In this document: in pieces, positions 43,755-53,293 of the stretch
Layout: every line of letters begins with the position of its first letter
How positions within the stretch are numbered: position 1 is the first letter of the stretch
Translations under genes and position numbers: made by a program
Notes under the pieces: generated by a model
The model's input: only the letters and a program-made list of their open reading frames with translations
What the model was told of the DNA's origin: nothing
Databases searched by the model: none
From: Bermanella sp049115935
Lineage (GTDB): Bacteria; Pseudomonadota; Gammaproteobacteria; Pseudomonadales; Oceanobacteraceae
Reading direction: 5' to 3'
DNA: 64,000 nt
Assembly: GCA_049115935.1 (NCBI GenBank)
Contig: JAGDZK010000023.1
Location: forward strand, 62,001 to 126,000

Positions 43755-44525
43755 CTAATTACTTACTTCACTACTATGTAAAAATGCATCAATTGATATT
43801 GAGTTCACATGACAACTATTGACTGTCACCACAACATCATCCTGATGCCAATCATCGAAACCTTGTTTTTGAACGATAATGTCATACGTACCGGTACGCT
43901 CTTGCGCTCCAGAGAATACAAATGACTCATTGCAGCTAGGTCCGGCTAAGTTATCAATTTTCTTATAATAACTATCGCCTTTTATGATGACACTTGCATC
44001 ACAGCCAATGTATTGTCGTGACGAAGCATCTAAAACCGAAATATTAATGCCAAATACAGCTTCTGATGTACAAGCTAATTGTCGGTTATCTGACTGCCTT
44101 GTATAACTCATTTCTGGAATCAACTCTGGTGTTCTACTTTCGAAAAATTCCCCCATAGAAAGCTGCGTACCAGAGATACGAAATACCAATTTAATAGTTC
44201 TCTCAGAAGGATCTATTTGACTCATTGTTAAGCGTGTAACACTTGCGCCATCACTAGCGGTGACATTTAACCCTGCGGTATAAGAGCCATTGAAAGAGTT
44301 AGTAGTACCACTATAGGTATCACAATTGATATCTTCATATTCAGCACTATCAAAAAAATAATTAGCGTTATTAAAAACATAGGTATCAACATAGTAGAAG
44401 CCGCTTTTTGGATAGCAGTTACTTTGCCATGTTCCCATTAGCTCATCATTTGAACCGATAGGTGAACCACTACCACCACATGCCGATAATAAAGTGAAGA
44501 ACAAAATAAGGATGATTATTCGCAT
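43755..44525 (-). CDS. Putative lipoprotein with C-terminal Ig/carboxypeptidase-regulatory-like domain
   Basis: A 256-residue protein with a lipobox (FTLLSACGGSG, cysteine at residue 16). The mature region includes DELMGTWQSNCYPK, which resembles the opening of the lipoproteins at 19481 and 44758, and a C-terminal GTYDIIVQKQGFDDW segment of the type found in carboxypeptidase-regulatory-like folds. Six or more cysteines suggest disulfides. It is the first gene of the 43.2-44.5 kb cluster. The function is unknown. Confidence 0.7.
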   Translation of the reverse strand: MRIIILILFFTLLSACGGSGSPIGSNDELMGTWQSNCYPKSGFYYVDTYVFNNANYFFDSAEYEDINCDTYSGTTNSFNGSYTAGLNVTASDGASVTRLTMSQIDPSERTIKLVFRISGTQLSMGEFFESRTPELIPEMSYTRQSDNRQLACTSEAVFGINISVLDASSRQYIGCDASVIIKGDSYYKKIDNLAGPSCNESFVFSGAQERTGTYDIIVQKQGFDDWHQDDVVVTVNSCHVNSISIDAFLHSSEVSN

Positions 44526-44757
44526 TAATACATTCCGTGTAATTTTATAAAGCAGAAGTACAGAAAGAGAGCACTGAGAAGAAGTGATTCAAAGTATCAG
44601 TAATTCCATTTACTGTTTAATCGCGCCATCATAACAAATTCAAAATAAAATGGTATTAATGGGCCGCTTTTAAAAAAATATTATGAAATACAGGTTACCT
44701 TCCATTAATGCAGTGGAATTAAATTACAATCAAATTAAAAGCAGCAAAAACCATATC

Positions 44758-45123
44758 TTAATCAGCAACTAAGTAGCTTTGCTCTTTATCGAAACACCAA
44801 GGTGCTGTTAGATCAAAGCGTGCCGTTTCCATACTTACACGGTATTTGCTATGAAGCGCTTGGTTTTTAAGAAACACTAATACTTGGAATGAGTCAGAAC
44901 TTTCGATCCCAGTACCACTGATATCGGACTGCTTAAGGCCAGTCAAAATGGTTGCTTTTGTATCGGTTGTGTAGGGGGTCAAGATGCACACACCATCCCA
45001 GTCACCCTCAACCTGCTGAGCCAAGTCCACATAACCATTTTCAACACTCAAAGTTAATGCCGGTAAAGAGTCACTGCATCCAGTCACTAGAGCAAAAATG
45101 AGCAAGGCGAATCGTTTTAACAT
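44758..45123 (-). CDS. Putative lipoprotein
   Basis: A 121-residue lipoprotein (lipobox LVTGC, cysteine at residue 16). It contains VEGDWDGVCILTPYTTD and ends SYLVAD. No family is recognised. AGAGATAATT precedes ATG 45123. It reads in the same direction as the adjacent lipoprotein gene but is separated from it by 232 bp, so it may have its own promoter. Confidence 0.7.
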   Translation of the reverse strand: MLKRFALLIFALVTGCSDSLPALTLSVENGYVDLAQQVEGDWDGVCILTPYTTDTKATILTGLKQSDISGTGIESSDSFQVLVFLKNQALHSKYRVSMETARFDLTAPWCFDKEQSYLVAD

Positions 45124-45346
45124 AATTATCTCTTTTATTATTTATTCCAAAACTTGATGAACTATATAACCATTAATTACATAGATAGCCAGTCTATGAT
45201 TTATACCGCGAAACACCCTTTATGCCTACATTTTCCAAGGTGATTTCTCATGATAACAAGGACTTGAATCTATACTCCCTACAGGCATCCTTTGATATAC
45301 TCCATTCAACTTTATTTGTTAGCCACACTTTTTTAAGAGAGCAAAC

Positions 45347-47188
45347 ATGCCTGAATATCGCAGTAAAACCTCAACCGGCGGCCGCAACATGGCCGGAGCC
45401 CGTGCACTATGGCGTGCAACAGGCATGAAAGACGATGATTTTTCTAAGCCGATCATTGCCGTGGCCAACAGTTTCACCCAATTTGTTCCTGGTCACGTGC
45501 ACCTTAAAGACATGGGCCAACTGGTTGCTCGCGAGATTGAAAGAGCCGGTGGTGTTGCCAAAGAATTCAATACCATTGCGGTTGATGATGGTATCGCCAT
45601 GGGCCACGACGGTATGCTTTACAGCTTACCTAGCCGTGAGTTAATTGCCGATTCCGTTGAATACATGGTTAATGCTCATTGTGCTGATGCCATCGTATGT
45701 ATCTCTAACTGTGACAAAATCACCCCTGGGATGTTGTTAGCTTCTTTACGCTTAAACATTCCGGTGATCTTTGTTTCTGGCGGCCCGATGGAGGCCGGTA
45801 AAACTAAGCTTTCTGAGCACAAGCTAGACTTAGTCGATGCCATGGTGATCGCGGCTGACGATACCGCATCAGACGAAAAAGTGGCTGAATACGAGCGCAG
45901 CGCCTGCCCTACCTGTGGCTCTTGCTCTGGTATGTTTACCGCTAACTCTATGAACTGCCTAACCGAAGCACTGGGATTATCTTTACCTGGTAACGGTTCA
46001 ACACTGGCCACGCACTCAGACCGTGAACGCTTATTCCTAGAAGCAGGCCGCACCATCGTTGCTAATGCTAAGCGTTATTATGAGCAAGACGATGAATCTG
46101 TATTGCCACGTAATATCGCCAGCTTTAAAGCATTCGAAAATGCCATGGCACTGGACATCGCCATGGGCGGTTCAACCAATACCATACTGCACTTGCTAGC
46201 AGCCGCTCAAGAAGCCGAATTAGATTACGACCTAAAAGACATTGATCGCCTTTCTCGTGTGGTACCTCAATTGAGTAAAGTGGCCCCTAACTCCCCGCTT
46301 TACCACATGGAAGACGTGCATCGCGCCGGTGGTGTAATGGGTCTACTGGGTGAATTGGATCGTGCAGGCTTGCTGCATACTGACCTGCCAACGGTTCACT
46401 CAAAGACCATGAAAGAAGCGTTAGACAAGTGGGACATCATGCGCAACCCGAGTGAAGAAGTGATGCAGTTCTTCCGCGCAGGCCCTGCTGGTATCCCAAC
46501 ACAAACCGCTTTTAGCCAAAGCACTCGCTACCCAACCGTTGATGGTGACCGCGCAAATGGCTGTATCCGTAACCTTGAAAATGCCTACAGCAAACAAGGC
46601 GGCTTGGCTGTACTTTACGGCAACATCGCTCTAGACGGCTGTGTGGTTAAAACCGCTGGGGTTGACGAAAGTATTCACGTCTTCCAAGGCCGTGCCAAAA
46701 TCTTTGAAAGCCAAGACGATGCAGTAAAAGGCATTTTGGCTGACGAAGTGGTGGCTGGTGATATCGTCATCATCCGTTATGAAGGCCCTAAAGGTGGCCC
46801 AGGTATGCAGGAAATGCTTTACCCAACGTCATACCTTAAATCAAAAGGTTTAGGAAAAGATTGTGCATTATTAACTGACGGTCGCTTCTCTGGTGGCACC
46901 TCTGGCTTGTCTATTGGTCACTGCTCACCTGAAGCCGCGTCTGGTGGTGCCATTGGTTTGTTAAAAGATGGCGACATCATTAATATCGACATTCCTAACC
47001 GTTCTATCAATGTAGACCTAAGTGTTGAAGAACTTTCACATCGTCGTCACGAACAAGATAAAAAAGGTTGGAAACCTGTTGCTGAGCGCCCGCGTAAAGT
47101 GAGCCGTGCATTAAAAGTGTACGCTAAGTTTGCTACCAGCGCCGATAAAGGTGCGGTGCGTGACAATGCGTTGATTGATGCTGAGTAA
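45347..47188 (+). CDS. ilvD: Dihydroxy-acid dehydratase
   Basis: A 613-residue iron-sulfur enzyme of branched-chain amino acid synthesis that dehydrates 2,3-dihydroxy acids. Diagnostic segments are CISNCDKITPGM and SACPTCGSCSGMFTANSMNC (the cluster cysteines), MGGSTNTILHLLA and DGRFSGGTSGLSIGHCSPEA. ATG 45347 follows GAGAGCAAAC. Together with ilvE it represents two of the branched-chain steps in this window, but the two genes are 41 kb apart. Confidence 0.98.
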   Translation: MPEYRSKTSTGGRNMAGARALWRATGMKDDDFSKPIIAVANSFTQFVPGHVHLKDMGQLVAREIERAGGVAKEFNTIAVDDGIAMGHDGMLYSLPSRELIADSVEYMVNAHCADAIVCISNCDKITPGMLLASLRLNIPVIFVSGGPMEAGKTKLSEHKLDLVDAMVIAADDTASDEKVAEYERSACPTCGSCSGMFTANSMNCLTEALGLSLPGNGSTLATHSDRERLFLEAGRTIVANAKRYYEQDDESVLPRNIASFKAFENAMALDIAMGGSTNTILHLLAAAQEAELDYDLKDIDRLSRVVPQLSKVAPNSPLYHMEDVHRAGGVMGLLGELDRAGLLHTDLPTVHSKTMKEALDKWDIMRNPSEEVMQFFRAGPAGIPTQTAFSQSTRYPTVDGDRANGCIRNLENAYSKQGGLAVLYGNIALDGCVVKTAGVDESIHVFQGRAKIFESQDDAVKGILADEVVAGDIVIIRYEGPKGGPGMQEMLYPTSYLKSKGLGKDCALLTDGRFSGGTSGLSIGHCSPEAASGGAIGLLKDGDIINIDIPNRSINVDLSVEELSHRRHEQDKKGWKPVAERPRKVSRALKVYAKFATSADKGAVRDNALIDAE

Positions 47189-47212
47189 TTAATAAATACT
47201 TAAATCGTGACC

Positions 47213-47236
47213 TGCTGGGACAACTTGGTCCCAGCA
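47213..47236 (+). terminator. Hairpin after ilvD (terminator-like, weak tail)
   Basis: TGCTGGGAC-AACTTG-GTCCCAGCA has a 9-bp stem, 24 bp after the ilvD stop. It has no U-run, so termination would need another factor. Confidence 0.5.
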
Positions 47237-47286
47237 TTCCTAATTCCCGCCAACTAAAATTAAAATCTAAAAAACTAGGACTAATT

Positions 47287-50200
47287 GTGTTATTTAAAAG
47301 GATCTTGACGCTAGCTGCACTACTGTGTGTGCTCATGGCAAACTCTGCCCTCGCTGCAATAATTGACACCAAACAAGTTGCAAACAAAGTTTACTTTCTA
47401 AATGAAACCCCTAATAAAATACTGATTTACGACTTAGAAAATAAAGCATTCGACGATGAAATCACCTTAAGCGCTAAGCCAACTGCATTCGCAGTTTCGC
47501 AAGACGCTATCTATATCAATTATGGCCGTGTCTTAAAATGGATTAACTTAGCTGACAGTAGTGAAACGTATATTCGTAATACGGTTGAAGATATCGAAAC
47601 AATCGCGGCATCTCAAAATCATTTATTCTATATTGATGGATCGAAGAAACTCACGACATTAAATTTAGATGGCTTTGAAAGCTTGCATACGCACAATGTT
47701 TATTCCAGTTATTCTTTTAATAAACTCAGCTATTCAGAAACTCAACACGCTTTGTATGTAATAGAAGGCGAACGCAAGATTTATATGTACGCATTGGATA
47801 AAGATGGCAAAGTCATTAAATCACTTTCTCATAGTCGTCATTCCCATGAAAAGAATTACACGGATTATGTATTAAATCCTTTTGGTAATACAGTACTTAA
47901 CAATCTGGGAGAGTCCTTGATTGCATTTGATCTTTCACCTCTGCCGAACTCCCCTTTGTTTGAACATGCCACCTTTGCTAAATCGAATTTAATCGGCTGC
48001 GACCAAGATCGGTTTGTTGTATATAACCAAACAATGGACGTTCAAGACGAACAATTATTATCTACAAGCTGTGACTACATTGCATACCATTCAGGTAATG
48101 TTTTTACTTTTGACTTTTCTACTACCAATTCTGTTCAGGCAAACTATTACAGTATCTCTGAAGATACTTTGATTAATGTGAATGAACCACTTAATCCTGA
48201 TTCACTACACTATCACTACGACTTGGTTGAAACTGATTCAACTGACGTGATTTATTTATATGATCGTGAGACGCTTCAAGTGAATCGCTGGTCACTGACC
48301 GCTAATAAATATTTAGCATCTATAAAACTGAAAAAACCAATTACAACCATGGCTATTGATTTAAGCAATAATCGACTATATGTAGGGCGAGCAAATGCCA
48401 GTGTCGCTTATTTCGAGCTAAATCAAGCAACCCCTCAAGAAGCTGAATTTGCACAGTTTGATAATAGCCAAACCATCAAATTAATTACATTCGGTGGCGG
48501 CTTCGTTTTCATTAATAATGGAGGCTATACCTCCAGCTGGGATAGCGCGGGAAATAAACTGTCCGATATTTCTAGCTACTCCGCGTCGATCATGTTTTAT
48601 AGTAATGACACTCTAACCGTCATTTCTGGCAATAACGTTTATAACTACACATTAAGTGATGAAGGATTAATCTCCCTCAATTCAAGCCAATACCTTGCAT
48701 CTAATCAAAATAACCTTATTACCGCCGAAGCCACTTCACAGCTGGTCATTAACAGCAATGGCGTCATTCATAGCCTCGCCGATGGCTCTGAGGTCGGTAT
48801 ACTGTCTTCGAATATTCGCAGCGCAGCATGGGTTGATGGCCAATTGGTGACCATCGCAGAATCTAAACCTGTTATTCAGTTCTGGTCTGAACAATACGAA
48901 TTACTGTCATCATTAACGCTCAGCGGTGCATTGGATGCAGGTGTATTCCAACAAGGATCAAATCTTGTGTTGGTTCGACAATTACAGCAAGTCGTTATCG
49001 ACAAGTACGATGCTAATAACATTACAGACAGCGACAAAGATGGTAAACATGATTTAGCAGACAACTGTAAACAAACAGAAAATGCGGATCAAAAAGACAC
49101 CGACTCCGATTTCATTGGTGATGCCTGTGATACTGATGATGATAACGACGGTTTACCTGACACAATCGAAACAGAACACGGCTTAGATCCTCTAAATTCT
49201 TCTGATGCACTATTGGATCTAGATCAGGATGGTTTTTCTAATTTGATTGAGCATATACAAAGTTCCGATATGTCTAATAATAGTTCACTGCCAATCAAGT
49301 TAACTAACTACGCAGAAGACTTTAACGCAGGCTGGCCATTAGGTTTTTATATTACAGATATAAATGATTGGACACTTCGTACAGAGCTTGGAAATGGTCA
49401 ACTGATTTCAAATAAGGACGCGATGAATGTAGACGATACCAGCTCTGTTTTTTGGGCTGGCTATGTGGCAGCAGGCGTATTACAGTTTGAAACTAATCGA
49501 TACCCTATTTCTCACGAAGATTTTATCATCTATGTCGATGGCGAGAAGGTCAATCAGGGCTATACCTACCCAAACAATGAAACCGCTCAATACAGTATTT
49601 CATTAGAGGAAGGGCAGCATATTGTAGAGTTCAGGGTCACCAAAAAATATCAGTGGAAAACCGACAAAGTTCGCTTTATTGATAACGTCACCTTCTCCTT
49701 GGACAGTGACTTTGACGGCATCAGTGATGCGGTTGATAACTGCCCTAACCATGCAAATTCTTCGCAATATGATTCTGATAATGACGGCAAAGGCAATGAG
49801 TGTGATGCCACTCCTTGGGGTAATGACAGAGATAACGATGATATTTCCGATTACGATGATAATTGCCCTGATACTTACAACCCGGACCAAGCCAACCTAG
49901 ATAATGATTTTTATGGCGACGCATGTGATTTAACAGATGACCGCCCAAAAGATTCAGATAACGATGGCCTTGATGATAGTTATGATAACTGCCCACTTAC
50001 TCACAATTCTATGCAAGAAGATTTAGATGCCGATGGCATTGGCGACAAATGTGATGCAGATACTGACGGTGATGGAATTTTAAATAGCGTTGAAGAAAAA
50101 CATCAAGCGCTTGACCCTAATGACCCTAACGATGCCTATGCCGACTTTGATAATGATGGCGCGTCTAATGTCTGGGAAGTATTTAATGGCCAGTCACCCG

Positions 50201-50823
50201 ATGTTAAAGATGACTATAAAACATTTAATCTTTTTGAATATATGCCTTTAGGCAATATAACCTATGTGTTTGGTGAGGGCGCATCTTCTCTTACCAATAC
50301 CGTCTCTTCGACAGGTAAAAGTAATCAATTTGAAGTTAACTTTAACAATGAAATCAAATTAACTTTAGAGCGAACTCAAGCTGGTATCTACGTTACTGAA
50401 ATATACTATCCCTCGTACAACCAAAAAGCTGTTTGTAAGAATTATTTATTTTTACCTGCAAAAATGACACTAGGGCAATTTATCGAAAGTGAAGGAAGTT
50501 GTAGTTTTTATGAAAACGAAATTAGAATTGCAAGCGACAAACCGGCAATAAATCGTTATGAATTAATCTCGGAATCAACTTTCGAGTGGAAGGGCGAGGT
50601 TTACCCAAGTCTGATTCTTAGCAACTTTAGTGGCGGCGGAACGATGTTTGTAAAAGGTATGGGAGAGGTGAGAGCCAATGGTAAACCACTTTCTTCATTT
50701 AATGCAGACATTGATACCAATTACCCTTCTGGTAAAAGTAAAAGCTCCAGCGCCCTTGGCCAAATGAATTTTGGCTTTCTATTTATATTGCTTAGTCTTA
50801 TCTTTATTAGAAAGAGAAAATAA
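47287..50823 (+). CDS. Giant exported protein with thrombospondin type 3 repeats and C-terminal sorting tail
   Basis: A 1178-residue protein starting at GTG 47287 (TAGGACTAATT upstream). A signal peptide (residues 1-23) is followed by a propeller-like N-terminal region of about 550 residues that reads like a series of WD/YVTN-type blades. Residues about 580-640 and 800-970 are Asp-rich calcium-binding thrombospondin type 3 repeats (DSDNDGKGNECD, DRDNDDISDYDDNCPDTYNP). The last 25 residues (GQMNFGFLFILLSLIFIRKR) combine a hydrophobic stretch and basic end, like GlyGly-CTERM/rhombosortase-type tails. The protein may be anchored and cleaved at the surface. The biological role is unknown. Confidence 0.85.
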   Translation: MLFKRILTLAALLCVLMANSALAAIIDTKQVANKVYFLNETPNKILIYDLENKAFDDEITLSAKPTAFAVSQDAIYINYGRVLKWINLADSSETYIRNTVEDIETIAASQNHLFYIDGSKKLTTLNLDGFESLHTHNVYSSYSFNKLSYSETQHALYVIEGERKIYMYALDKDGKVIKSLSHSRHSHEKNYTDYVLNPFGNTVLNNLGESLIAFDLSPLPNSPLFEHATFAKSNLIGCDQDRFVVYNQTMDVQDEQLLSTSCDYIAYHSGNVFTFDFSTTNSVQANYYSISEDTLINVNEPLNPDSLHYHYDLVETDSTDVIYLYDRETLQVNRWSLTANKYLASIKLKKPITTMAIDLSNNRLYVGRANASVAYFELNQATPQEAEFAQFDNSQTIKLITFGGGFVFINNGGYTSSWDSAGNKLSDISSYSASIMFYSNDTLTVISGNNVYNYTLSDEGLISLNSSQYLASNQNNLITAEATSQLVINSNGVIHSLADGSEVGILSSNIRSAAWVDGQLVTIAESKPVIQFWSEQYELLSSLTLSGALDAGVFQQGSNLVLVRQLQQVVIDKYDANNITDSDKDGKHDLADNCKQTENADQKDTDSDFIGDACDTDDDNDGLPDTIETEHGLDPLNSSDALLDLDQDGFSNLIEHIQSSDMSNNSSLPIKLTNYAEDFNAGWPLGFYITDINDWTLRTELGNGQLISNKDAMNVDDTSSVFWAGYVAAGVLQFETNRYPISHEDFIIYVDGEKVNQGYTYPNNETAQYSISLEEGQHIVEFRVTKKYQWKTDKVRFIDNVTFSLDSDFDGISDAVDNCPNHANSSQYDSDNDGKGNECDATPWGNDRDNDDISDYDDNCPDTYNPDQANLDNDFYGDACDLTDDRPKDSDNDGLDDSYDNCPLTHNSMQEDLDADGIGDKCDADTDGDGILNSVEEKHQALDPNDPNDAYADFDNDGASNVWEVFNGQSPDVKDDYKTFNLFEYMPLGNITYVFGEGASSLTNTVSSTGKSNQFEVNFNNEIKLTLERTQAGIYVTEIYYPSYNQKAVCKNYLFLPAKMTLGQFIESEGSCSFYENEIRIASDKPAINRYELISESTFEWKGEVYPSLILSNFSGGGTMFVKGMGEVRANGKPLSSFNADIDTNYPSGKSKSSSALGQMNFGFLFILLSLIFIRKRK

Positions 50824-50841
50824 TAAGCAGTGAACGTTATA

Positions 50842-50861
50842 CCGCCTGCTTATGCAGGCGG
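50842..50861. terminator. Hairpin between convergent genes (weak terminator)
   Basis: CCGCCTGC-TTAT-GCAGGCGG is a perfect 8-bp stem between the convergent surface-protein gene (stop 50823) and glycerophosphodiesterase gene (stop 50873). The T-run is poor on both strands. Confidence 0.65.
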
Positions 50862-50872
50862 ATTTAGTTCTT

Positions 50873-52168
50873 CTAACGCAACCCCATACAATTCGCATAA
50901 TAAGTCACGGTTGCGGGCCAATCCGAAAACACACCAATTACACCCACATCTTTTGCTAGTGCATCCAGCACTTCGTAAACATCACCATCCGTATTGATAA
51001 CGTCTTCACCACCCAAATCTCCATTCACACTTTGGTAATACCAGCCGCCATTGTCTTTTAACAAACCGGAACGCTCTAACGTCCAAGTAATCAATTTAAA
51101 ACCCGCTTGTTTAGCATTTAATGCATATTGGGATGGGACGATGTCACCATAAGCGTTCACATCCAATAACATCCACATAGGTGGTGCCAGTACATTCATA
51201 CCTTGCGCACGCCATTCAAGCATGGTTTCTAGGCTTACATTGATATCGTATACACCATCAAGGTAAACCGCTTGGCGAGCTAAACGTGGATACTCTTGAA
51301 TCCAATGTAAAACATCTTGTTGATTAAATGACTGCGGCCAAATACGTTTTGGGTGAATACCTGCGGCACGGTATTCTTCTATCATTTGATTGGCATAATC
51401 TTGCTGGGTATAGCTGTCTTCAAATGGCATTGTCACAGATGGTGATTTGAGCTCTGGGGTGAAATCCACACCCAAGTCATTCAGCAATTCAATACTTTCA
51501 GCATGGGTTAACAATGTACCGTTCGCTGAATATAAATCGGTGCGCCAATTGGCCGTGGCATTCATGTATTCATCGATACTGGTGGCGGCTAAGTTTGCTG
51601 CATCCATTTTACCTTTTAGGCTTTTGAACTCAGCCACTGTGATGTCGCTGGTACAGCATTTGATCTCACTGGCATTCACCAGCCTACCTTCACTGTCAAA
51701 CTCTGGCGGTACTGAGCACTGCGATGCCAGTGGCGTAGCTAAAATATTGGTCGTGGTGTGTAGGTCACACTGTGAATGTCGACATACTAGCTCTCTATCC
51801 TTGGTAAACGTCACATCACATTCAATAATACCCGCTCCCATTTTAGCGGCTGCGGTATAGGATTCTTTTGTGTGCTCAGGAAACTGTAAAGCCGCACCGC
51901 GGTGACCGATAGAAAATTTACTCGATTTAAACGGCCCCTTATCACAACTTAACAATTTCTGTTTTAGGTCGCTTTGCGCCATATCATTCACTAAAAACTG
52001 AGGCCTAGGCCCAAGTTGAGCTTGTTTGTGGCGGTTATGCCAGTTACTGAAAAAATGTGAAATTGAATATTGATAGCCACTATGGTTTTGCTCAGCTTGA
52101 GCAAACATAAGCGGTGCACTCGCCAGTATGATAAAAATACTTGTCTGAAGTTTACGGTATAAACCCAT
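50873..52168 (-). CDS. glpQ: Glycerophosphodiester phosphodiesterase, exported
   Basis: A 431-residue GDPD. ATG 52168 (MGLYRKLQTSIFIILASA) has AGGAGAAAC 7 bp upstream and is preferred to an in-frame ATG 18 bp earlier. A signal peptide ending near residue 25 is followed by the catalytic core GHRGAALQFPEHTKESY (His/Glu, near residue 85), with AGIIECDVTFTKDRELVCRH and PSVTMPFE. It would release glycerol-3-phosphate from deacylated phospholipids in the periplasm. The symbol is by analogy; the long N-terminal insertion means it may act on a different diester. Confidence 0.87.
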   Translation of the reverse strand: MGLYRKLQTSIFIILASAPLMFAQAEQNHSGYQYSISHFFSNWHNRHKQAQLGPRPQFLVNDMAQSDLKQKLLSCDKGPFKSSKFSIGHRGAALQFPEHTKESYTAAAKMGAGIIECDVTFTKDRELVCRHSQCDLHTTTNILATPLASQCSVPPEFDSEGRLVNASEIKCCTSDITVAEFKSLKGKMDAANLAATSIDEYMNATANWRTDLYSANGTLLTHAESIELLNDLGVDFTPELKSPSVTMPFEDSYTQQDYANQMIEEYRAAGIHPKRIWPQSFNQQDVLHWIQEYPRLARQAVYLDGVYDINVSLETMLEWRAQGMNVLAPPMWMLLDVNAYGDIVPSQYALNAKQAGFKLITWTLERSGLLKDNGGWYYQSVNGDLGGEDVINTDGDVYEVLDALAKDVGVIGVFSDWPATVTYYANCMGLR

Positions 52169-52363
52169 GGTTGTTTCTCCTGCCATTAAATAGTTGGCCT
52201 ACCACGTAATGACCAACAACAGGCTATAAAAGGAATATGACAACGCCATGTGGGTTATGTGACGCATTTAATGCAAATCTATGACACATGGCATAGGTTT
52301 TATGCTTTCCTTTTGAGCAAAGCTATTTACACTGATATTAAGATTACTCAAATCGAGGTGGCC

Positions 52364-53293
52364 ATGCTCAGTTACGAAGTACGCCGAACAATCACAATCA
52401 ACCAGCCTTGTGCCACCATCATTGGCTATCTATCTGATTTTAGAAATTGGCCAGAATGGTCCCCTTGGTTAGTATTGGAACCCAATTGCCTAACTCAATT
52501 CGACGGTATTCAAGGGCAAGCTGGTGCTTCATATCAGTGGCGCGGCAAGCTAATCGGCGCAGGCACAATGACCCTGATAGAAAAAGATGTCGATAGCCTA
52601 CATATGGCTTTGGAATTTTTAAGCCCATTTAAGTCCAAAGCAGAAGTGAATTTTGAGGTTGTGCAAACCAACAATAGCTGTGTTGTTACTTGGAGCATGA
52701 TAAGCAAACTGCCTTGGCTCTTTTTTTTCATGAAAAACATGATGAAAGCCTTAATCGGTATGGATTTCGATAGGGGCCTTTTAATGCTAAAAAGCCAAAT
52801 GGAAACGCACACAGTCCCGAGCTTGCCAACTATTATAGGGGAACGCCATCAATCCAAAATTCACTATATTGCTCTAAAGGGACGGGCCACTATTGCCGAA
52901 CTTTCAGGCGTTATGAAAAAACAATTTACACGTTTAAATGCATTCTGTGAGACTCATAATTTATCGATCAACGGGCCTTCATTCGTTCTATATGAAAGCA
53001 TGGACAAGACAACAACTGAATCTGAATTCTTTAGCTGCTTTCCAGTTGAGCAGCCGCTTGATGTGGAGCCTCCATTTGTTTGTGACACCCTTGAAGAATG
53101 TGAGACGTTTGTCGTGCAGCACAAAGGCGCTTACCAATTTATGGGGAACGCATGGTCACTAGCGATGATGGCAAGTAGAACACAGAAAATTAAAATAGAA
53201 AGTTGCCCCATGGGGATTGAGCGTTATATCAACACCCCAAACGATGTAGCAGATGCAGAGCTAATCACAGAAATTATACTTTTAAAAAAATGA
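52364..53293 (+). CDS. SRPBCC/GyrI-like fusion protein
   Basis: A 309-residue cytosolic protein starting at ATG 52364 (GAGGTGGCC upstream); a longer frame from 52250 adds 38 atypical residues. The N-terminal half is a SRPBCC/polyketide-cyclase-like domain (YLSDFRNWPEWSPW, LEFLSPFKSKAEVNFEV). The C-terminal half resembles the GyrI-like small-molecule binding fold of AraC/BmrR effector domains (KIHYIALKGRATIAELSGVM to GIERYINTPND). No DNA-binding helix is present. Its stop overlaps the next gene by 4 nt (ATGA), so the two are coupled. Confidence 0.75.
   Translation: MLSYEVRRTITINQPCATIIGYLSDFRNWPEWSPWLVLEPNCLTQFDGIQGQAGASYQWRGKLIGAGTMTLIEKDVDSLHMALEFLSPFKSKAEVNFEVVQTNNSCVVTWSMISKLPWLFFFMKNMMKALIGMDFDRGLLMLKSQMETHTVPSLPTIIGERHQSKIHYIALKGRATIAELSGVMKKQFTRLNAFCETHNLSINGPSFVLYESMDKTTTESEFFSCFPVEQPLDVEPPFVCDTLEECETFVVQHKGAYQFMGNAWSLAMMASRTQKIKIESCPMGIERYINTPNDVADAELITEIILLKK

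Noticed and set aside
49603..49996. Antisense frames under the calcium-repeat region
   Set aside because: They arise from the repetitive GAT/AAT codons of the thrombospondin-type repeats and have no independent support.
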